A stretch of DNA of 44,089 nt, taken from contig CANQMH010000007.1 of NCBI GenBank assembly GCA_947624865.1, positions 1 to 44,089 of the forward strand, given 5' to 3'. This document shows, one piece after another, positions 30,654 to 39,594 of this stretch. Source of the DNA: an uncultured Clostridia bacterium (lineage in GTDB: Bacteria; Bacillota; Clostridia; Oscillospirales; Acutalibacteraceae). The translations under genes were made by a program, and so were the position numbers. The stretch's first letter is position 1, and every line of letters begins with the position of its first letter. A model generated the notes under the pieces. That model did not search any database. It was given only the letters and a program-made list of their open reading frames with translations, and had not been told where the DNA came from.

Positions 30654-31559
30654 TCAGCTGAATTTTTCGAGCAATTCAGCTATTTTTTCTTTTGTGGCAA
30701 GTCCGCTGAGAAATGCTGTGGCATTTCCGCACGCACTTCCTAATTTAAGTGCATAAGAATAACTGTGTTTTTTTTCATATCCTGCGATAAAGCCTGCTAC
30801 CATTGAGTCTCCTGAACCTACGGTATTGACAGCTTTTCCTTTTATTATGCCTGCTTTGTGCTTTTCTCCGAATTCGTCAATGAGCATTGCGCCGTCTTTT
30901 CCAAGAGAGATAAGGACATTCTGCGCTCCCATTTTCTGTAATTCTTTTGCGTATTTTTCCACCATATCCTCAGACTCAATCTGAATTCCGAAAATTTCCG
31001 AAAGCTCCTGCCTGTTTGGCTTAATTAAAAACGGCTTGTATTTCAGCGAATTTATAAGAAGTTTTTTCGTTGCGTCAACAACTATTCTTATGTTTTTGCC
31101 TTTTATTCTGTTCAGGATTCTTTCATAAACGTCATCGGGCATTGTATTCGGCACATTTCCTGCAATAACAAGGGTATCGCCGTCTGCAATTCTGTCAACC
31201 TTTGAAAGCATTCTTTCAAGCTCGCTGTCCTCTATGTGAGGGCCCTGGCAATTAATTTCGGTTTCCTCTTCTGCTTTGATTTTTATATTAATTCGTGAAA
31301 TTCCCTTTTTAAGCTTTATAAAATCGGTAATGATTTTATCGTTTCGTATTCCCTTTTCAATTGCTTCACCCGTAAAGCCTGCCACAAATCCGAAGGCTGT
31401 GATTTCAAGGTCAAGCTCTGCAAGAACACAGGATACATTTATTCCCTTGCCGCCAAAATAATACTCCTCGCTTACGGTTCTGTTTGTAATGCCTGTTTTA
31501 AGCGTCTCAAGCCGTACTATATAGTCAATTGAGGGGTTTAATGTAACTGTGTAAATCAC
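30654..31559 (-). CDS. fruK: 1-phosphofructokinase
   Basis: 301 residues, PfkB/ribokinase fold. The start motif T-L-N-P-S-I-D-Y, the G-G-K-G-I-N-V-S segment, and the C-terminal G-S-G-D251-S-M-V-A-G-F with the catalytic Asp are all present. It phosphorylates fructose 1-phosphate to the 1,6-bisphosphate. Its GTG start overlaps the fruR stop in GTGA, which indicates coupled translation. Confidence 0.95.
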   Translation of the reverse strand: MIYTVTLNPSIDYIVRLETLKTGITNRTVSEEYYFGGKGINVSCVLAELDLEITAFGFVAGFTGEAIEKGIRNDKIITDFIKLKKGISRINIKIKAEEETEINCQGPHIEDSELERMLSKVDRIADGDTLVIAGNVPNTMPDDVYERILNRIKGKNIRIVVDATKKLLINSLKYKPFLIKPNRQELSEIFGIQIESEDMVEKYAKELQKMGAQNVLISLGKDGAMLIDEFGEKHKAGIIKGKAVNTVGSGDSMVAGFIAGYEKKHSYSYALKLGSACGNATAFLSGLATKEKIAELLEKFS

Positions 31560-32305
31560 TTCATCACCTCCTTTATTACGGTTTCATCTGCAAATTTACC
31601 ATCCGGCAAAGAATCTGTAATTATGCAACATTTTTTCAATGAAGAAAATGATACCGGAAAAACACGTTTGAATTTTGTATGGTCTGCAAGCACAAAGGCC
31701 ATATAACTTTTTTCAATTGCCATCTCCTTAACCAAAGCTTCTTCAATGTCGGGTGTTGTAAAACCTGCTTGAATATCAATTCCGTTTGTACCAATAAAAG
31801 CTTTTGTAAAATTAAAGTTTTTTATACTTCTTATTCCCTCAGCACCAACTACTGCTTCAGTAACAGGTTTAATTCTGCCACCTACTATATAAGCGTTAAT
31901 ACCTTTATGAATAAGCTTTCGCGCATGGGTTATCCCGTTGGTAACATAAGTAGCTTTGTCGTTGCTTATGTAATCAACAAGATGAGAGGTAGTTGTTCCC
32001 GCATCAATATACACAAAATCGTTATCGTTAATCAACGGGGCTGCGTAAGCAGCAATAGCCTTTTTTTCTTCAATCATCAAAACTTCTCTGCTGTTTACCG
32101 TATCCTCTAATACTCCAGAGGACTGTTTAATTGAGGTAGCTCCTCCGAATACCTTTTTAAGTTTTCCCATCTCGTCAAGAGTTATAAGATCGCGCCTGAT
32201 AGTTGATTCCGAAGTATTTAAAATTTTGGTTAATTCAGAAACAGTTATTGCACTTTTCTCGTTAAGTATATTTAAAATCATCTGATATCTTTCCTGAGTT
32301 AGCAT
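31556..32305 (-). CDS. fruR: DeoR-family repressor of the fructose operon
   Basis: 249 residues from ATG 32305 (GGTGG upstream); the frame goes further up without a ribosome site. N-terminal DeoR helix-turn-helix (about 3-58: A-I-T-V-S-E-L-T-K-I-L-N-T-S-E-S-T-I-R-R-D-L), then the DeoR sensor domain with D-A-G-T-T-T and G-A-E-G, which binds a sugar phosphate. First gene of the operon. Two TTTGAAGATT boxes at its promoter suggest autoregulation; fructose 1-phosphate is the usual inducer in this family. Confidence 0.92.
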   Translation of the reverse strand: MLTQERYQMILNILNEKSAITVSELTKILNTSESTIRRDLITLDEMGKLKKVFGGATSIKQSSGVLEDTVNSREVLMIEEKKAIAAYAAPLINDNDFVYIDAGTTTSHLVDYISNDKATYVTNGITHARKLIHKGINAYIVGGRIKPVTEAVVGAEGIRSIKNFNFTKAFIGTNGIDIQAGFTTPDIEEALVKEMAIEKSYMAFVLADHTKFKRVFPVSFSSLKKCCIITDSLPDGKFADETVIKEVMK

Positions 32306-32326
32306 TTTCAGCCACCTTTCGATTTT

Positions 32327-32379
32327 ATTATAACACATAAATCTTCAAAGTCAATCATTTTCGTTTAAAAATCTTCAAA
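32327..32379 (-). promoter_or_regulatory. fru operon promoter with two operator repeats
   Basis: TTGACT (32354-32349), 16-bp spacer, TATAAT (32332-32327). The direct repeats TTTGAAGATT at 32349-32340 (in the spacer) and 32379-32370 (upstream) are exactly 30 bp apart, about three helical turns, which suits a DeoR-type oligomer. Confidence 0.7.
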
Positions 32380-32551
32380 ATATTTTAAACTTTTTTAAAA
32401 TTTATATATTATATAGACAAAATATAATATTTTACTGCACTTTTAAATATCTAATCATTCAAATTACTTCAAACTGTTTCACTTATATTATATTATTAAT
32501 TCATTCATAATATCATTTGCAATAAAAAAGTATTTATGTAAAAACTAACAT

Positions 32552-32583
32552 ACGGCGCAGAATAAAATATAATTCTGCGCCGT
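32552..32583 (-). terminator. Hairpin behind mutS2
   Basis: Perfect 12-bp stem ACGGCGCAGAAT/ATTCTGCGCCGT (32552-32563 with 32572-32583). The T run on the minus strand comes only nine bases later, so termination may be partial. The rest of 32380-32551 is AT-rich without a visible gene. Confidence 0.6.
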
Positions 32584-32620
32584 AAAGCTAATATATTTAA
32601 GTCTGTATTCTTCGGACTTT

Positions 32621-34984
32621 TTATTTCAGCTCAACAATCGTTACACCGTCTTCTCCCTCGCCGAAAACACCGAGCCTATGGCTTTTTACCGCCTTGTTTG
32701 ATTTAAGATACTGGTTGATTTCACGGCGCAGAACGCCTGTTCCCTTTCCGTGAATTATCGTGATTTTGCTTATTCCCGACAAAACGGCATTATCAATTGA
32801 TTTATCAACGATATTAATTGCATCAAAAGCAGTTTCTCCTCTTACGTCTATTTCAGTTTCGGGGCGTACATCAAGCTTGCTCGGAACATTCAGCTTTTCA
32901 GAAAATCTGCTTATTGGAGGTTTGCTCTGCGACTTGAGCAGCCTTAGATTTTTTATATCTACTCTGGTTTTGATTATCCCTGCCTGTACGAGCACAAGTC
33001 CTTCCTTGTTTGGCGGTGCAAGCACGGTTGCATTTTTATCTATATCATAAATCAGCACGCTGTCCCCCACCTTGAGTGGTCTTGGCAGCTTGTATGTCTC
33101 ATTTGCTGAATTAATATTTTTGACAGGGTCGGCATTAGCCTCCATTTTATCTATATCGTGTTTCAGCTTTGAACGTGCTTCAGCACTCATATCTTTAGCT
33201 TTACGAGCCTTTTCAAGTTCTTCAACAAGGGCGTCTGCCTGCGCCCTCGTTCTTGAAATAATCCTATGGGCCTCCTGTTTTGCCCTCTCAATTTCCCTCT
33301 CGGCACGGTCTTTGGCTTTCTGCATTTCATTTTCGGCTTTCTGTTTTTCGGTGTTTGCCTTTGCAGTAAGCCTATTTGCATTTTCAAGTTGTTTTTCAAG
33401 GCTCTGGCGGCGCTTTTCGAGTTTTTCAACAACATCTTCAAACTGTCTGCTCTCACTTGAAACAAGCTCCTGTGCGCGCTCGACTATTGCAGTCTCCATA
33501 CCCAGCCTTTTCGAAATTGCAAACGCATTACTCTTGCCGGGAACGCCGATTAACAACTTATATGTCGGTTTCAGCGTTGCAACGTCAAATTCGCAGCAGC
33601 CGTTTTCAACTCCATCTGTGCGCAGAGCAAACTCTTTAAGCTCGGCATAGTGAGTGGTTGACGCAATTTTTGCATGGCGTGTTCTGAGTTTTTCAAGAAT
33701 TGCAATTGCAAGAGCAGCACCCTCAACAGGGTCGGTGCCTGCTCCGAGCTCATCAATGAGGCACAAAGAACCTGAATTTGCAAGCTTTATTATCTGAATA
33801 ATATTAGTCATATGCGCCGAAAACGTGGAAAGCGACTGTTCTATGCTCTGCTCGTCGCCTATATCCACAAGCACTCGTCTGAATACAGAAAGCTCACTGT
33901 TATCTGCACACGGAACAAGAAGTCCGCACATTGCCATAAGCGTGAGCAGTCCGAGAGTTTTGAGTGTTACGGTTTTACCGCCGGTATTGGGGCCTGTTAT
34001 CACAAGCGTATCGAAATTTTTTCCCAAAGTTATATCTACAGGCACAACCTTGTCTTTATTGATAAGCGGATGCCTTGCCTGCTTTATATCAACAATCCCT
34101 CTGTCGTTCATAACGGGCATTGACGCTTTCATTGAATATGCAAGGTTTGCTTTTGCAAAAATAAGGTTAAGCTTAGAAAGATTAGAATAACTGCTTATTA
34201 TACTGTCGGCAAAATCGCCTGCATTGGCTGAAAGCTCAAACAGTATCCGCTCTATTTCGTCCTCTTCCTTTGCTCTGAGCATTTTTATATCGTTATTAGC
34301 CTGAACAACTCCCATTGGCTCAATAAACACCGTTGCTCCGCTTGATGATGTATCGTGTACAAGCCCGGGTACATTATTTCTGCATTCGCTTCTTACAGGC
34401 ACAACATACCGTCCGTCACGCTGAGTTACAATGGCCTCCTGCAAATACTTTATGTATGTTGAGCTGTGAATTATTTTGTCAAGCACCTCTCTGGCCTTTG
34501 ATGAAGCGGTGCGGATTTTACGGCGTATTTCCGACAATGCAACACTTGCTTTATCGGATATTTCATCCTCGCTTATAATCGCGGAGGTAATTTTCTCCTC
34601 AAGAAATTTATTTGAAACAAGTCCGCTGAAATAAATGTCAAGAGTAGTTCCTACTGAGGCAAATTTTGAATGCCACTCCTTAACTGTGCGAATAACTCTG
34701 AGAGTTTGCGCTATTGCAAGCAGTTCTACTGTTGTAAGGCAGCCGCCTGCCTGTGCTCTGCGCAGATTATTTGCGCAGTTTGTTGCTCCTCCAAACGAAG
34801 GCGCGCCGAATTTTCCGCTTAGAATAACGGCGTCGTCAGTCTGCTTTAAAAGAAGCTGAACTTTTTCAAGATCAAACTGCGGTTCAAGGCCGAGAGCCAT
34901 CTCACGAGCGTCGTCAAGCGATGTCTGACCTGCCAGTTTTTCGAGTATTTTATTTAATTCAAGTGTTTTGTAATGTCTGTTCAT
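32621..34984 (-). CDS. mutS2: MutS2 (ribosome rescue / anti-recombination ATPase)
   Basis: 787 residues. N-terminal clamp and lever domains, MutS ATPase with Walker A G331-P-N-T-G-G-K-T338, Walker B L-I-D-E-L-G-A-G-T-D-P, a long charged coiled coil (about 510-615), and a C-terminal Smr nuclease domain (about 712-787: I-D-V-R-G and I-H-G-K-G-T-G). Lacks MutS mismatch-recognition domains, as is normal for MutS2. Known roles are suppressing recombination and splitting collided ribosomes. It starts eight bases after the recO stop. Confidence 0.95.
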   Translation of the reverse strand: MNRHYKTLELNKILEKLAGQTSLDDAREMALGLEPQFDLEKVQLLLKQTDDAVILSGKFGAPSFGGATNCANNLRRAQAGGCLTTVELLAIAQTLRVIRTVKEWHSKFASVGTTLDIYFSGLVSNKFLEEKITSAIISEDEISDKASVALSEIRRKIRTASSKAREVLDKIIHSSTYIKYLQEAIVTQRDGRYVVPVRSECRNNVPGLVHDTSSSGATVFIEPMGVVQANNDIKMLRAKEEDEIERILFELSANAGDFADSIISSYSNLSKLNLIFAKANLAYSMKASMPVMNDRGIVDIKQARHPLINKDKVVPVDITLGKNFDTLVITGPNTGGKTVTLKTLGLLTLMAMCGLLVPCADNSELSVFRRVLVDIGDEQSIEQSLSTFSAHMTNIIQIIKLANSGSLCLIDELGAGTDPVEGAALAIAILEKLRTRHAKIASTTHYAELKEFALRTDGVENGCCEFDVATLKPTYKLLIGVPGKSNAFAISKRLGMETAIVERAQELVSSESRQFEDVVEKLEKRRQSLEKQLENANRLTAKANTEKQKAENEMQKAKDRAEREIERAKQEAHRIISRTRAQADALVEELEKARKAKDMSAEARSKLKHDIDKMEANADPVKNINSANETYKLPRPLKVGDSVLIYDIDKNATVLAPPNKEGLVLVQAGIIKTRVDIKNLRLLKSQSKPPISRFSEKLNVPSKLDVRPETEIDVRGETAFDAINIVDKSIDNAVLSGISKITIIHGKGTGVLRREINQYLKSNKAVKSHRLGVFGEGEDGVTIVELK

Positions 34985-34992
34985 ATTAATAC

Positions 34993-35736
34993 CTAAATTA
35001 TTGTTTTGTAAAATGTTAGGGTTTTAAAATCCTTTTCAAATCTGTATTTTAAATAGCTTTCGCTTGCCTGATTGAGAATATTAAGCCCCTTCTGAGACAA
35101 AGCAAAAGAAAACAGCTTGTCATCGTCGGCATAAACCGTATGACGGAGCGCCGTAAGAGCCGACGGATTTAACGGTATGGCAGTTTCGCCGTTTTTAACG
35201 TAACAGTCTGCACATGTAAGCATACCGCTGTGGGGCAGAAAATACATTGTATCGGCAAAATATTCTCCGCACCCTCTGCACATACGCAAATCAGGCATAT
35301 ATCCTGCCATACTTGCAAGACGCATTTCAAAGCACGGTTTTATCAAATCAGCTACGCGCTTATCCTCCGACAAAAGATAGAGTGAGTTTAACATAAGGCT
35401 TAGAAAAGCGTCAGACTTTTGCTCCCGCGGACAGATCGTGAGCGCAAGTTCGCAAAAATACTGAGCAAGGCACATTTTTCTGATGTCGCTTCTCAGCTTA
35501 GAAAAAATCCGTATGGTGCGTGCTTCTCCGATTATGTAGCTGTCCCGACCCTTATAAATTGTAAGCCGGGAATATGAAAGAAGCGAGGTTGAGGCGCATT
35601 TTTGATTTTTAATATTTTTTGCTCCCCGAACGAACGCTTTTATTACACCGTTTGATTTTGTCAAAGCAAACACAAGCTTGTCCTGCTCACCGATATTCTG
35701 TTCCTTTATTATCAGTCCGTCTGTTCGGAATTTCAT
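34993..35736 (-). CDS. recO: DNA repair protein RecO
   Basis: 247 residues: N-terminal OB fold (about 1-80), helical domain, and a four-Cys zinc site (C-R-G-C ... C-A-D-C near residues 153-178). RecO loads RecA with RecR and anneals SSB-coated strands. Its start lies inside the yqzL gene (50-base overlap), which suggests coupling. The order yqzL-recO matches Bacillus. Confidence 0.93.
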   Translation of the reverse strand: MKFRTDGLIIKEQNIGEQDKLVFALTKSNGVIKAFVRGAKNIKNQKCASTSLLSYSRLTIYKGRDSYIIGEARTIRIFSKLRSDIRKMCLAQYFCELALTICPREQKSDAFLSLMLNSLYLLSEDKRVADLIKPCFEMRLASMAGYMPDLRMCRGCGEYFADTMYFLPHSGMLTCADCYVKNGETAIPLNPSALTALRHTVYADDDKLFSFALSQKGLNILNQASESYLKYRFEKDFKTLTFYKTII

Positions 35737-35860
35737 CGGTTTCCTCCCTGAGAATAGTATCTGCTCCTGTATCCTTGCCGTCCTGAATACCCTTATACCT
35801 CAGATAGTCAAGAACATTTCCCGTTGTGAAAAACGCCTGCCACAAATACCAGTCATCCAT
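35687..35860 (-). CDS. yqzL: YqzL family protein
   Basis: 57 residues from ATG 35860 behind GGAGGTG. The first 24 residues (D-D-W-Y-L-W-Q-A-F-F-T-T-G-N-V, then Y-L-R-Y-K-G) match the short YqzL protein that lies between era and recO in Bacillus subtilis. The rest is an acidic and basic tail that extends over the recO start. Function is unknown. The tail may be an extension without selection on sequence. Confidence 0.7.
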   Translation of the reverse strand: MDDWYLWQAFFTTGNVLDYLRYKGIQDGKDTGADTILREETDEIPNRRTDNKGTEYR

Positions 35861-35901
35861 GAAAAACACCTCCGAAATTAGTGTTTTTCTATATGATGTT
35901 T

Positions 35902-36372
35902 TTATTTGTTGCAAATTTTAGTAAATTTTAATTTCAATTTATTCAATTCTTTAAGCAGCTTCGTTTTCATTTCTTCAAGCTCAGCTTGCGACGGTCTGTT
36001 TTTGTCATCATACATTTCGTCTTTCGGAAGCCACCATACAGGTCCTTTTATAGGCATATCTCCTGTTCTCCTCGGAAACAAGTGCCAATGCAGATGTGTT
36101 TCGCCGTTTCCAAGGCATTCGTAATTCATCTTTTCTGCATCAAAGGCATTGTAAACCGCCTTTGCAACATTAGCCATTTCACTCAGAAATTTGTTTCTGA
36201 ATTCCTCGTCAAGAAAATGAAGTTCGGTTTTGTGCTGTTTGCATAAAAACAACGTATAGCCCTTAAAATACTGGTGGTCTCCTATTACTACATAGCCTGT
36301 TTCAAGCTCTTTTACAAAATAAGGATTTGTATTGTTTTTTATCATTTCAATTCTTTCGCATATAAAGCACAT
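35902..36372 (-). CDS. HIT family hydrolase
   Basis: 156 residues. The histidine triad H-L-H-W-H-L-F lies near residue 96, and the N-terminal C-F-I-C (C-x-x-C) is a possible metal site. HIT proteins cleave nucleotide phosphate bonds such as Ap4A or AMP-lysine; the exact substrate is not visible. GGAGGACACT precedes ATG 36372. It follows the GNAT gene and precedes yqzL in the same direction. Confidence 0.85.
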   Translation of the reverse strand: MCFICERIEMIKNNTNPYFVKELETGYVVIGDHQYFKGYTLFLCKQHKTELHFLDEEFRNKFLSEMANVAKAVYNAFDAEKMNYECLGNGETHLHWHLFPRRTGDMPIKGPVWWLPKDEMYDDKNRPSQAELEEMKTKLLKELNKLKLKFTKICNK

Positions 36373-36389
36373 AGTGTCCTCCGTTATAA

Positions 36390-36860
36390 CTATTTTAGCT
36401 TTTGGTAAAATGTTATCGTCATATCTTCTTTTATTTTTTCTTCTTTGCCTGTGGAATTATAACCCAGTTTTTCATATAAGTGTCGAAGCTTATTTTCCTG
36501 TTTAATTGTATCCAGACGCCAGATAATTACATTAGGATACATTGCTTCAATTTCGAGAATTGCCTGTTGGGCAAGTCCGCGATTCTGATATTCAGGCAGA
36601 ATGAAAACAGGTGATATTCTGCAAGTGTTTTCATTTATGCGCACAACTCTTGCCGCTCCTGCTTTGATATTATCTGCCATAATAAAGTAATAATCCGTAC
36701 AATCTTGTTTGAATTTATACTCTATCGTTTCAAGCGGTTCAGCAGCAGGATTTGTATTATAATCCTTATATTTATTCAGCAATTCTGTAAATGATTTAAC
36801 CTGCATTTTATGTATTTCAGCACAATCATCAAATACAGCTTTTTTGATTAAAACAGTCAT
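36390..36860 (-). CDS. GNAT family N-acetyltransferase
   Basis: 156 residues. The acetyl-CoA loop is degenerate R/Q-x-x-G-x-A (Y-Q-N-R-G-L-A-Q-Q-A-I near residue 92). The C-terminal half has L-R-H-L-Y-E-K-L-G-Y, the usual end motif. Acceptor unknown. AAGGGA precedes the ATG. With the DJ-1 gene it interrupts the era-recO core order, so both look like later insertions. Confidence 0.85.
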   Translation of the reverse strand: MTVLIKKAVFDDCAEIHKMQVKSFTELLNKYKDYNTNPAAEPLETIEYKFKQDCTDYYFIMADNIKAGAARVVRINENTCRISPVFILPEYQNRGLAQQAILEIEAMYPNVIIWRLDTIKQENKLRHLYEKLGYNSTGKEEKIKEDMTITFYQKLK

Positions 36861-36877
36861 AATGTGTTATTCCCTTT

Positions 36878-37456
36878 TTAAAAATAATCCATACTGTCAT
36901 TTCTATTCCATATGTATTCAATATCATTAGCAATCTGTTCGGATCTTTCAATTCCGTAAATATCACCTATAAATCCCAAAGCCATATCCATACCGGCAGA
37001 AACGCCGGAAGAAGTATAATATTTACCGTCAACTATCCAACGAGCATTATTTATCCATTCAGTTTTTGCAGATGTAGTTTTTACCCATTCAAATGCCTTT
37101 TTATTTGAGGTAGCTCTCTTATTATCAAGTAAACCTGTTTTTGCTAATAATGCAGAACCTGTACAAATTGTAAGACAATATTTAGAATTTTGCGCATAAT
37201 ACTTTATGGTATTGATAAACATGTCATCCAATACATATCTGCGTGTGCCTTTTCCTCCGGGAATAATCAATACTCCTGTTTTATCTGCCTTATTAATAGG
37301 GTCAGTCATTATTTCAGTATTCTGCGCACTTTTGACAATTCCGCCATCTATAGAATAATAATTTAGATCATGATCCGGAATTCTTGCAAGAATTTCAACA
37401 GGCCCGAAAACATCTAATGTTTCAAAATCATTAAATAATAAAATGTTTATCTTCAT
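36878..37456 (-). CDS. DJ-1/PfpI family protein
   Basis: 192 residues from ATG 37456; a TTG four codons earlier is also possible, and neither has a good ribosome site. The nucleophile elbow is T-I-C-T-G-S-A-L-L-A-K, Cys near residue 96. D-V-F-G-P and G-G-K-G-T-R complete the class I glutamine-amidotransferase-like fold. The pattern resembles isonitrile-hydratase-like members, but the substrate cannot be read. It starts 14 bases after the era stop and probably depends on coupling. Confidence 0.82.
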   Translation of the reverse strand: MKINILLFNDFETLDVFGPVEILARIPDHDLNYYSIDGGIVKSAQNTEIMTDPINKADKTGVLIIPGGKGTRRYVLDDMFINTIKYYAQNSKYCLTICTGSALLAKTGLLDNKRATSNKKAFEWVKTTSAKTEWINNARWIVDGKYYTSSGVSAGMDMALGFIGDIYGIERSEQIANDIEYIWNRNDSMDYF

Positions 37457-37470
37457 ATTAAATACCAAAA

Positions 37471-38376
37471 CTAAAAGTTCTTTTCATCATATCCGAAATT
37501 TTGAAGTATCTGAGCACGGTTGCGCCAGTCCTCCTTAACCTTTACCCAAGTCTGCAAAAACACCTTGCAGTCAAAGAAATTCTCAATATCCTGACGGGCG
37601 TATGTGCTGATTTTCTTCAGCATTGAACCGCCTTTGCCGATTATAATGCGCTTATGCGATTCTCTTTCGCAGAAAATTGTTGCGTCGATGTCAAGAATTC
37701 CGTTTTCTCTTGTTTTCATTTTCTCAATTACAATTGCCGTTCCGTGGGGAATTTCCTTGTCGCAGAGCCTGAGGATTTTTTCACGGATTATTTCCGCAAC
37801 AATAACTCTTTCGGGCTGGTCGGTCAGAGTGTCGTCGTCAAAGAAATGACCGCCCTCGGAGGACTGCTTTTTCAGCTCGTCCAGAAGCTCGCTCATACCT
37901 CTTCCGTCCTGCGCGCTGACAGGAACAACAGAGTCAAAGTCATAAAGCGAAGTATAGCTCAATATCTGCTTCATAAGAACATCTTTTTCTTTGAGCATAT
38001 CAATCTTGTTAATTGCGAGAATTGCAGGCATATTAAGCGTTTTGAATTTTTTAATAAGTCCGAGTTCTGTCTGTTCAGGATCTTTTCCTGCTTCAACAAC
38101 GAGCATACAGCAATCCACGCCGCCGACAGATTCATTGACGGAACGCACCATATATTTTCCGAGTGAATTTTTCGGTTTATGCATACCCGGAGTATCAAAA
38201 AAAACAAGCTGATATTCACCGTCGGTAAGCACACCTGTAATTCTGTTTCGAGTTGTCTGCGGCTTGCTTGAAACAATTGCTATTTTTTGACCGAGAAGTC
38301 TGTTTAATATTGAGCTTTTTCCTACGTTCGGTCTGCCTACGATAGCCACAAAGGCTGATTTATCATTTTGGTTCAT
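37471..38376 (-). CDS. era: GTPase Era
   Basis: 301 residues from ATG 38376 (no strong ribosome site; a TTG at 38385 is an alternative). G1 G14-R-P-N-V-G-K-S21, G3 D-T-P-G, G4 N-K-I-D, and a C-terminal KH domain with I-I-G-K-G-G. Era binds the 3' end of 16S rRNA and drives small-subunit assembly. It belongs to the phoH-ybeY-dgkA-era cluster. Confidence 0.96.
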   Translation of the reverse strand: MNQNDKSAFVAIVGRPNVGKSSILNRLLGQKIAIVSSKPQTTRNRITGVLTDGEYQLVFFDTPGMHKPKNSLGKYMVRSVNESVGGVDCCMLVVEAGKDPEQTELGLIKKFKTLNMPAILAINKIDMLKEKDVLMKQILSYTSLYDFDSVVPVSAQDGRGMSELLDELKKQSSEGGHFFDDDTLTDQPERVIVAEIIREKILRLCDKEIPHGTAIVIEKMKTRENGILDIDATIFCERESHKRIIIGKGGSMLKKISTYARQDIENFFDCKVFLQTWVKVKEDWRNRAQILQNFGYDEKNF

Positions 38377-38486
38377 TAAAATCAATTGCGGTACATAATA
38401 TGCACAATGCTATTTAAAAATAATTTATCTGTGTGCAGTACCGCTCCTTTCTTTATATTTTTCCAACTATATTTTAATACAAAATC

Positions 38487-38512
38487 GGGGGCAGACTCAT
38501 AAGAGCGCCCCT
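38487..38512 (-). terminator. Probable terminator after dgkA
   Basis: GGGGC/GCCCC stem (38511-38507 with 38492-38488), followed on the minus strand by GATTTTGTATT. The weak T run suggests partial termination before era. Confidence 0.5.
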
Positions 38513-38517
38513 TTGTT

Positions 38518-39021
38518 TTATTGCTTTTTTATTTTTAGTTTAAGTTTTATACGCAAAAGTTGCTCTCTTATTCCAACAGGGCCAAGCCATACAAAGATTA
38601 CAGAACAAACGGCAGACAAAACAAGCAAAACAAGTAAAAATATGTTATCCACAAAAAAATTGATTATCTGCAATATCACGCTGATATTCCAAAAGAAAAT
38701 CACGGCAACAACAGATGCGGCAATCGATAATATCAGCACCGCTCCCGCCGCTGCATCCTTAGCGACTTTTACAAGCGGCTCATATCTGTCTGCGGAAAGA
38801 TTACAAAGCTCTTCAATACAAGTGTTTATGGTTTCCGCCGCCATTACAGCCGCAATCAAAATAACAAGCAATGCCATCTGAACCGCCGAAAATCCGTAAA
38901 AGGACGAAAACAAAAGCACGTAAAAGCCTGCTGTCATATGAAACCTCATATGACCTTCGTTCTTCACCGTATTCCATAAACCTGTGAGCGCGTATTTAAA
39001 ACTTAAAATCTGTTTTTTCAT
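38518..39021 (-). CDS. dgkA: Undecaprenol/diacylglycerol kinase, DgkA family
   Basis: 167 residues. It has the DgkA core, with E-x-x-N-T-x-I-E-E-L (A-E-T-I-N-T-C-I-E-E) and K-D-A-A-A-G-A-V-L, plus three helices. An added C-terminal hydrophobic segment and Lys-rich tail (about 125-167) make it longer than usual. In Gram-positives it phosphorylates undecaprenol for cell-wall recycling. Its ATGA start overlaps the ybeY stop. Confidence 0.92.
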   Translation of the reverse strand: MKKQILSFKYALTGLWNTVKNEGHMRFHMTAGFYVLLFSSFYGFSAVQMALLVILIAAVMAAETINTCIEELCNLSADRYEPLVKVAKDAAAGAVLILSIAASVVAVIFFWNISVILQIINFFVDNIFLLVLLVLSAVCSVIFVWLGPVGIREQLLRIKLKLKIKKQ

Positions 39022-39530
39022 TTCAAATCTTCATCAATTATGTAGCTTGATGACGCAGGAAGTCCGAGCTGTTCCATTACAAGCTCTTCCTTTTCTCTCA
39101 TTCTTACTCTTTCAAGCTTTTCCATATGGTCATAACCAAGAAGATGAAGTACGCTGTGCGCAGTAAGATATCCGACTTCTCTCTGCAAACTGTGTCCGTA
39201 AAGCTCAGCCTGATCTCTTGCTTTTTCCATAGAAATTACAACGTCGCCAAGAATTTTCGCTCCCGTTTCCATATCGGTGTCATACACACCGTTTTCTCCC
39301 ATTGGAAAAGACAGCACGTCAGTTTCAATATCCTTGTCGCGATACTGTTTATTTAGTTCCTGTATTCCCTTGTTGTCTGTAAATGTAACGCTGATTTCGG
39401 CAGGACCTTCAAATTTTTCAAGCTGAAGCACGGCATTACAGCAGCGGCGAACAAGCATTCTTATACCCGTAGGAATTTTTACAGTTTTCTGTTGGTTTGT
39501 TATTACTACTCTGATTTTGTTCTCTGACAA
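39018..39530 (-). CDS. ybeY: Endoribonuclease YbeY
   Basis: 170 residues from TTG 39530, eight bases after AAAGGA; an ATG three codons earlier lies directly on that site and is less likely. The zinc motif H-S-V-L-H-L-L-G-Y-D-H is complete. It functions in 16S rRNA 3'-end maturation and ribosome quality control. It stands between phoH and dgkA, as in most Firmicutes. Confidence 0.93.
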   Translation of the reverse strand: MSENKIRVVITNQQKTVKIPTGIRMLVRRCCNAVLQLEKFEGPAEISVTFTDNKGIQELNKQYRDKDIETDVLSFPMGENGVYDTDMETGAKILGDVVISMEKARDQAELYGHSLQREVGYLTAHSVLHLLGYDHMEKLERVRMREKEELVMEQLGLPASSSYIIDEDLK

Positions 39531-39594
39531 TATAATCATTCCTTTCGGCAAATATTTTTAATTAATCTATAACCCATCAATACGTCAACCGACG

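Noticed and set aside
33072..33650. Long plus-strand open frame opposite mutS2
   Set aside because: It is the complement of the mutS2 coiled-coil and linker codons; no ribosome site, and composition follows the opposite strand.
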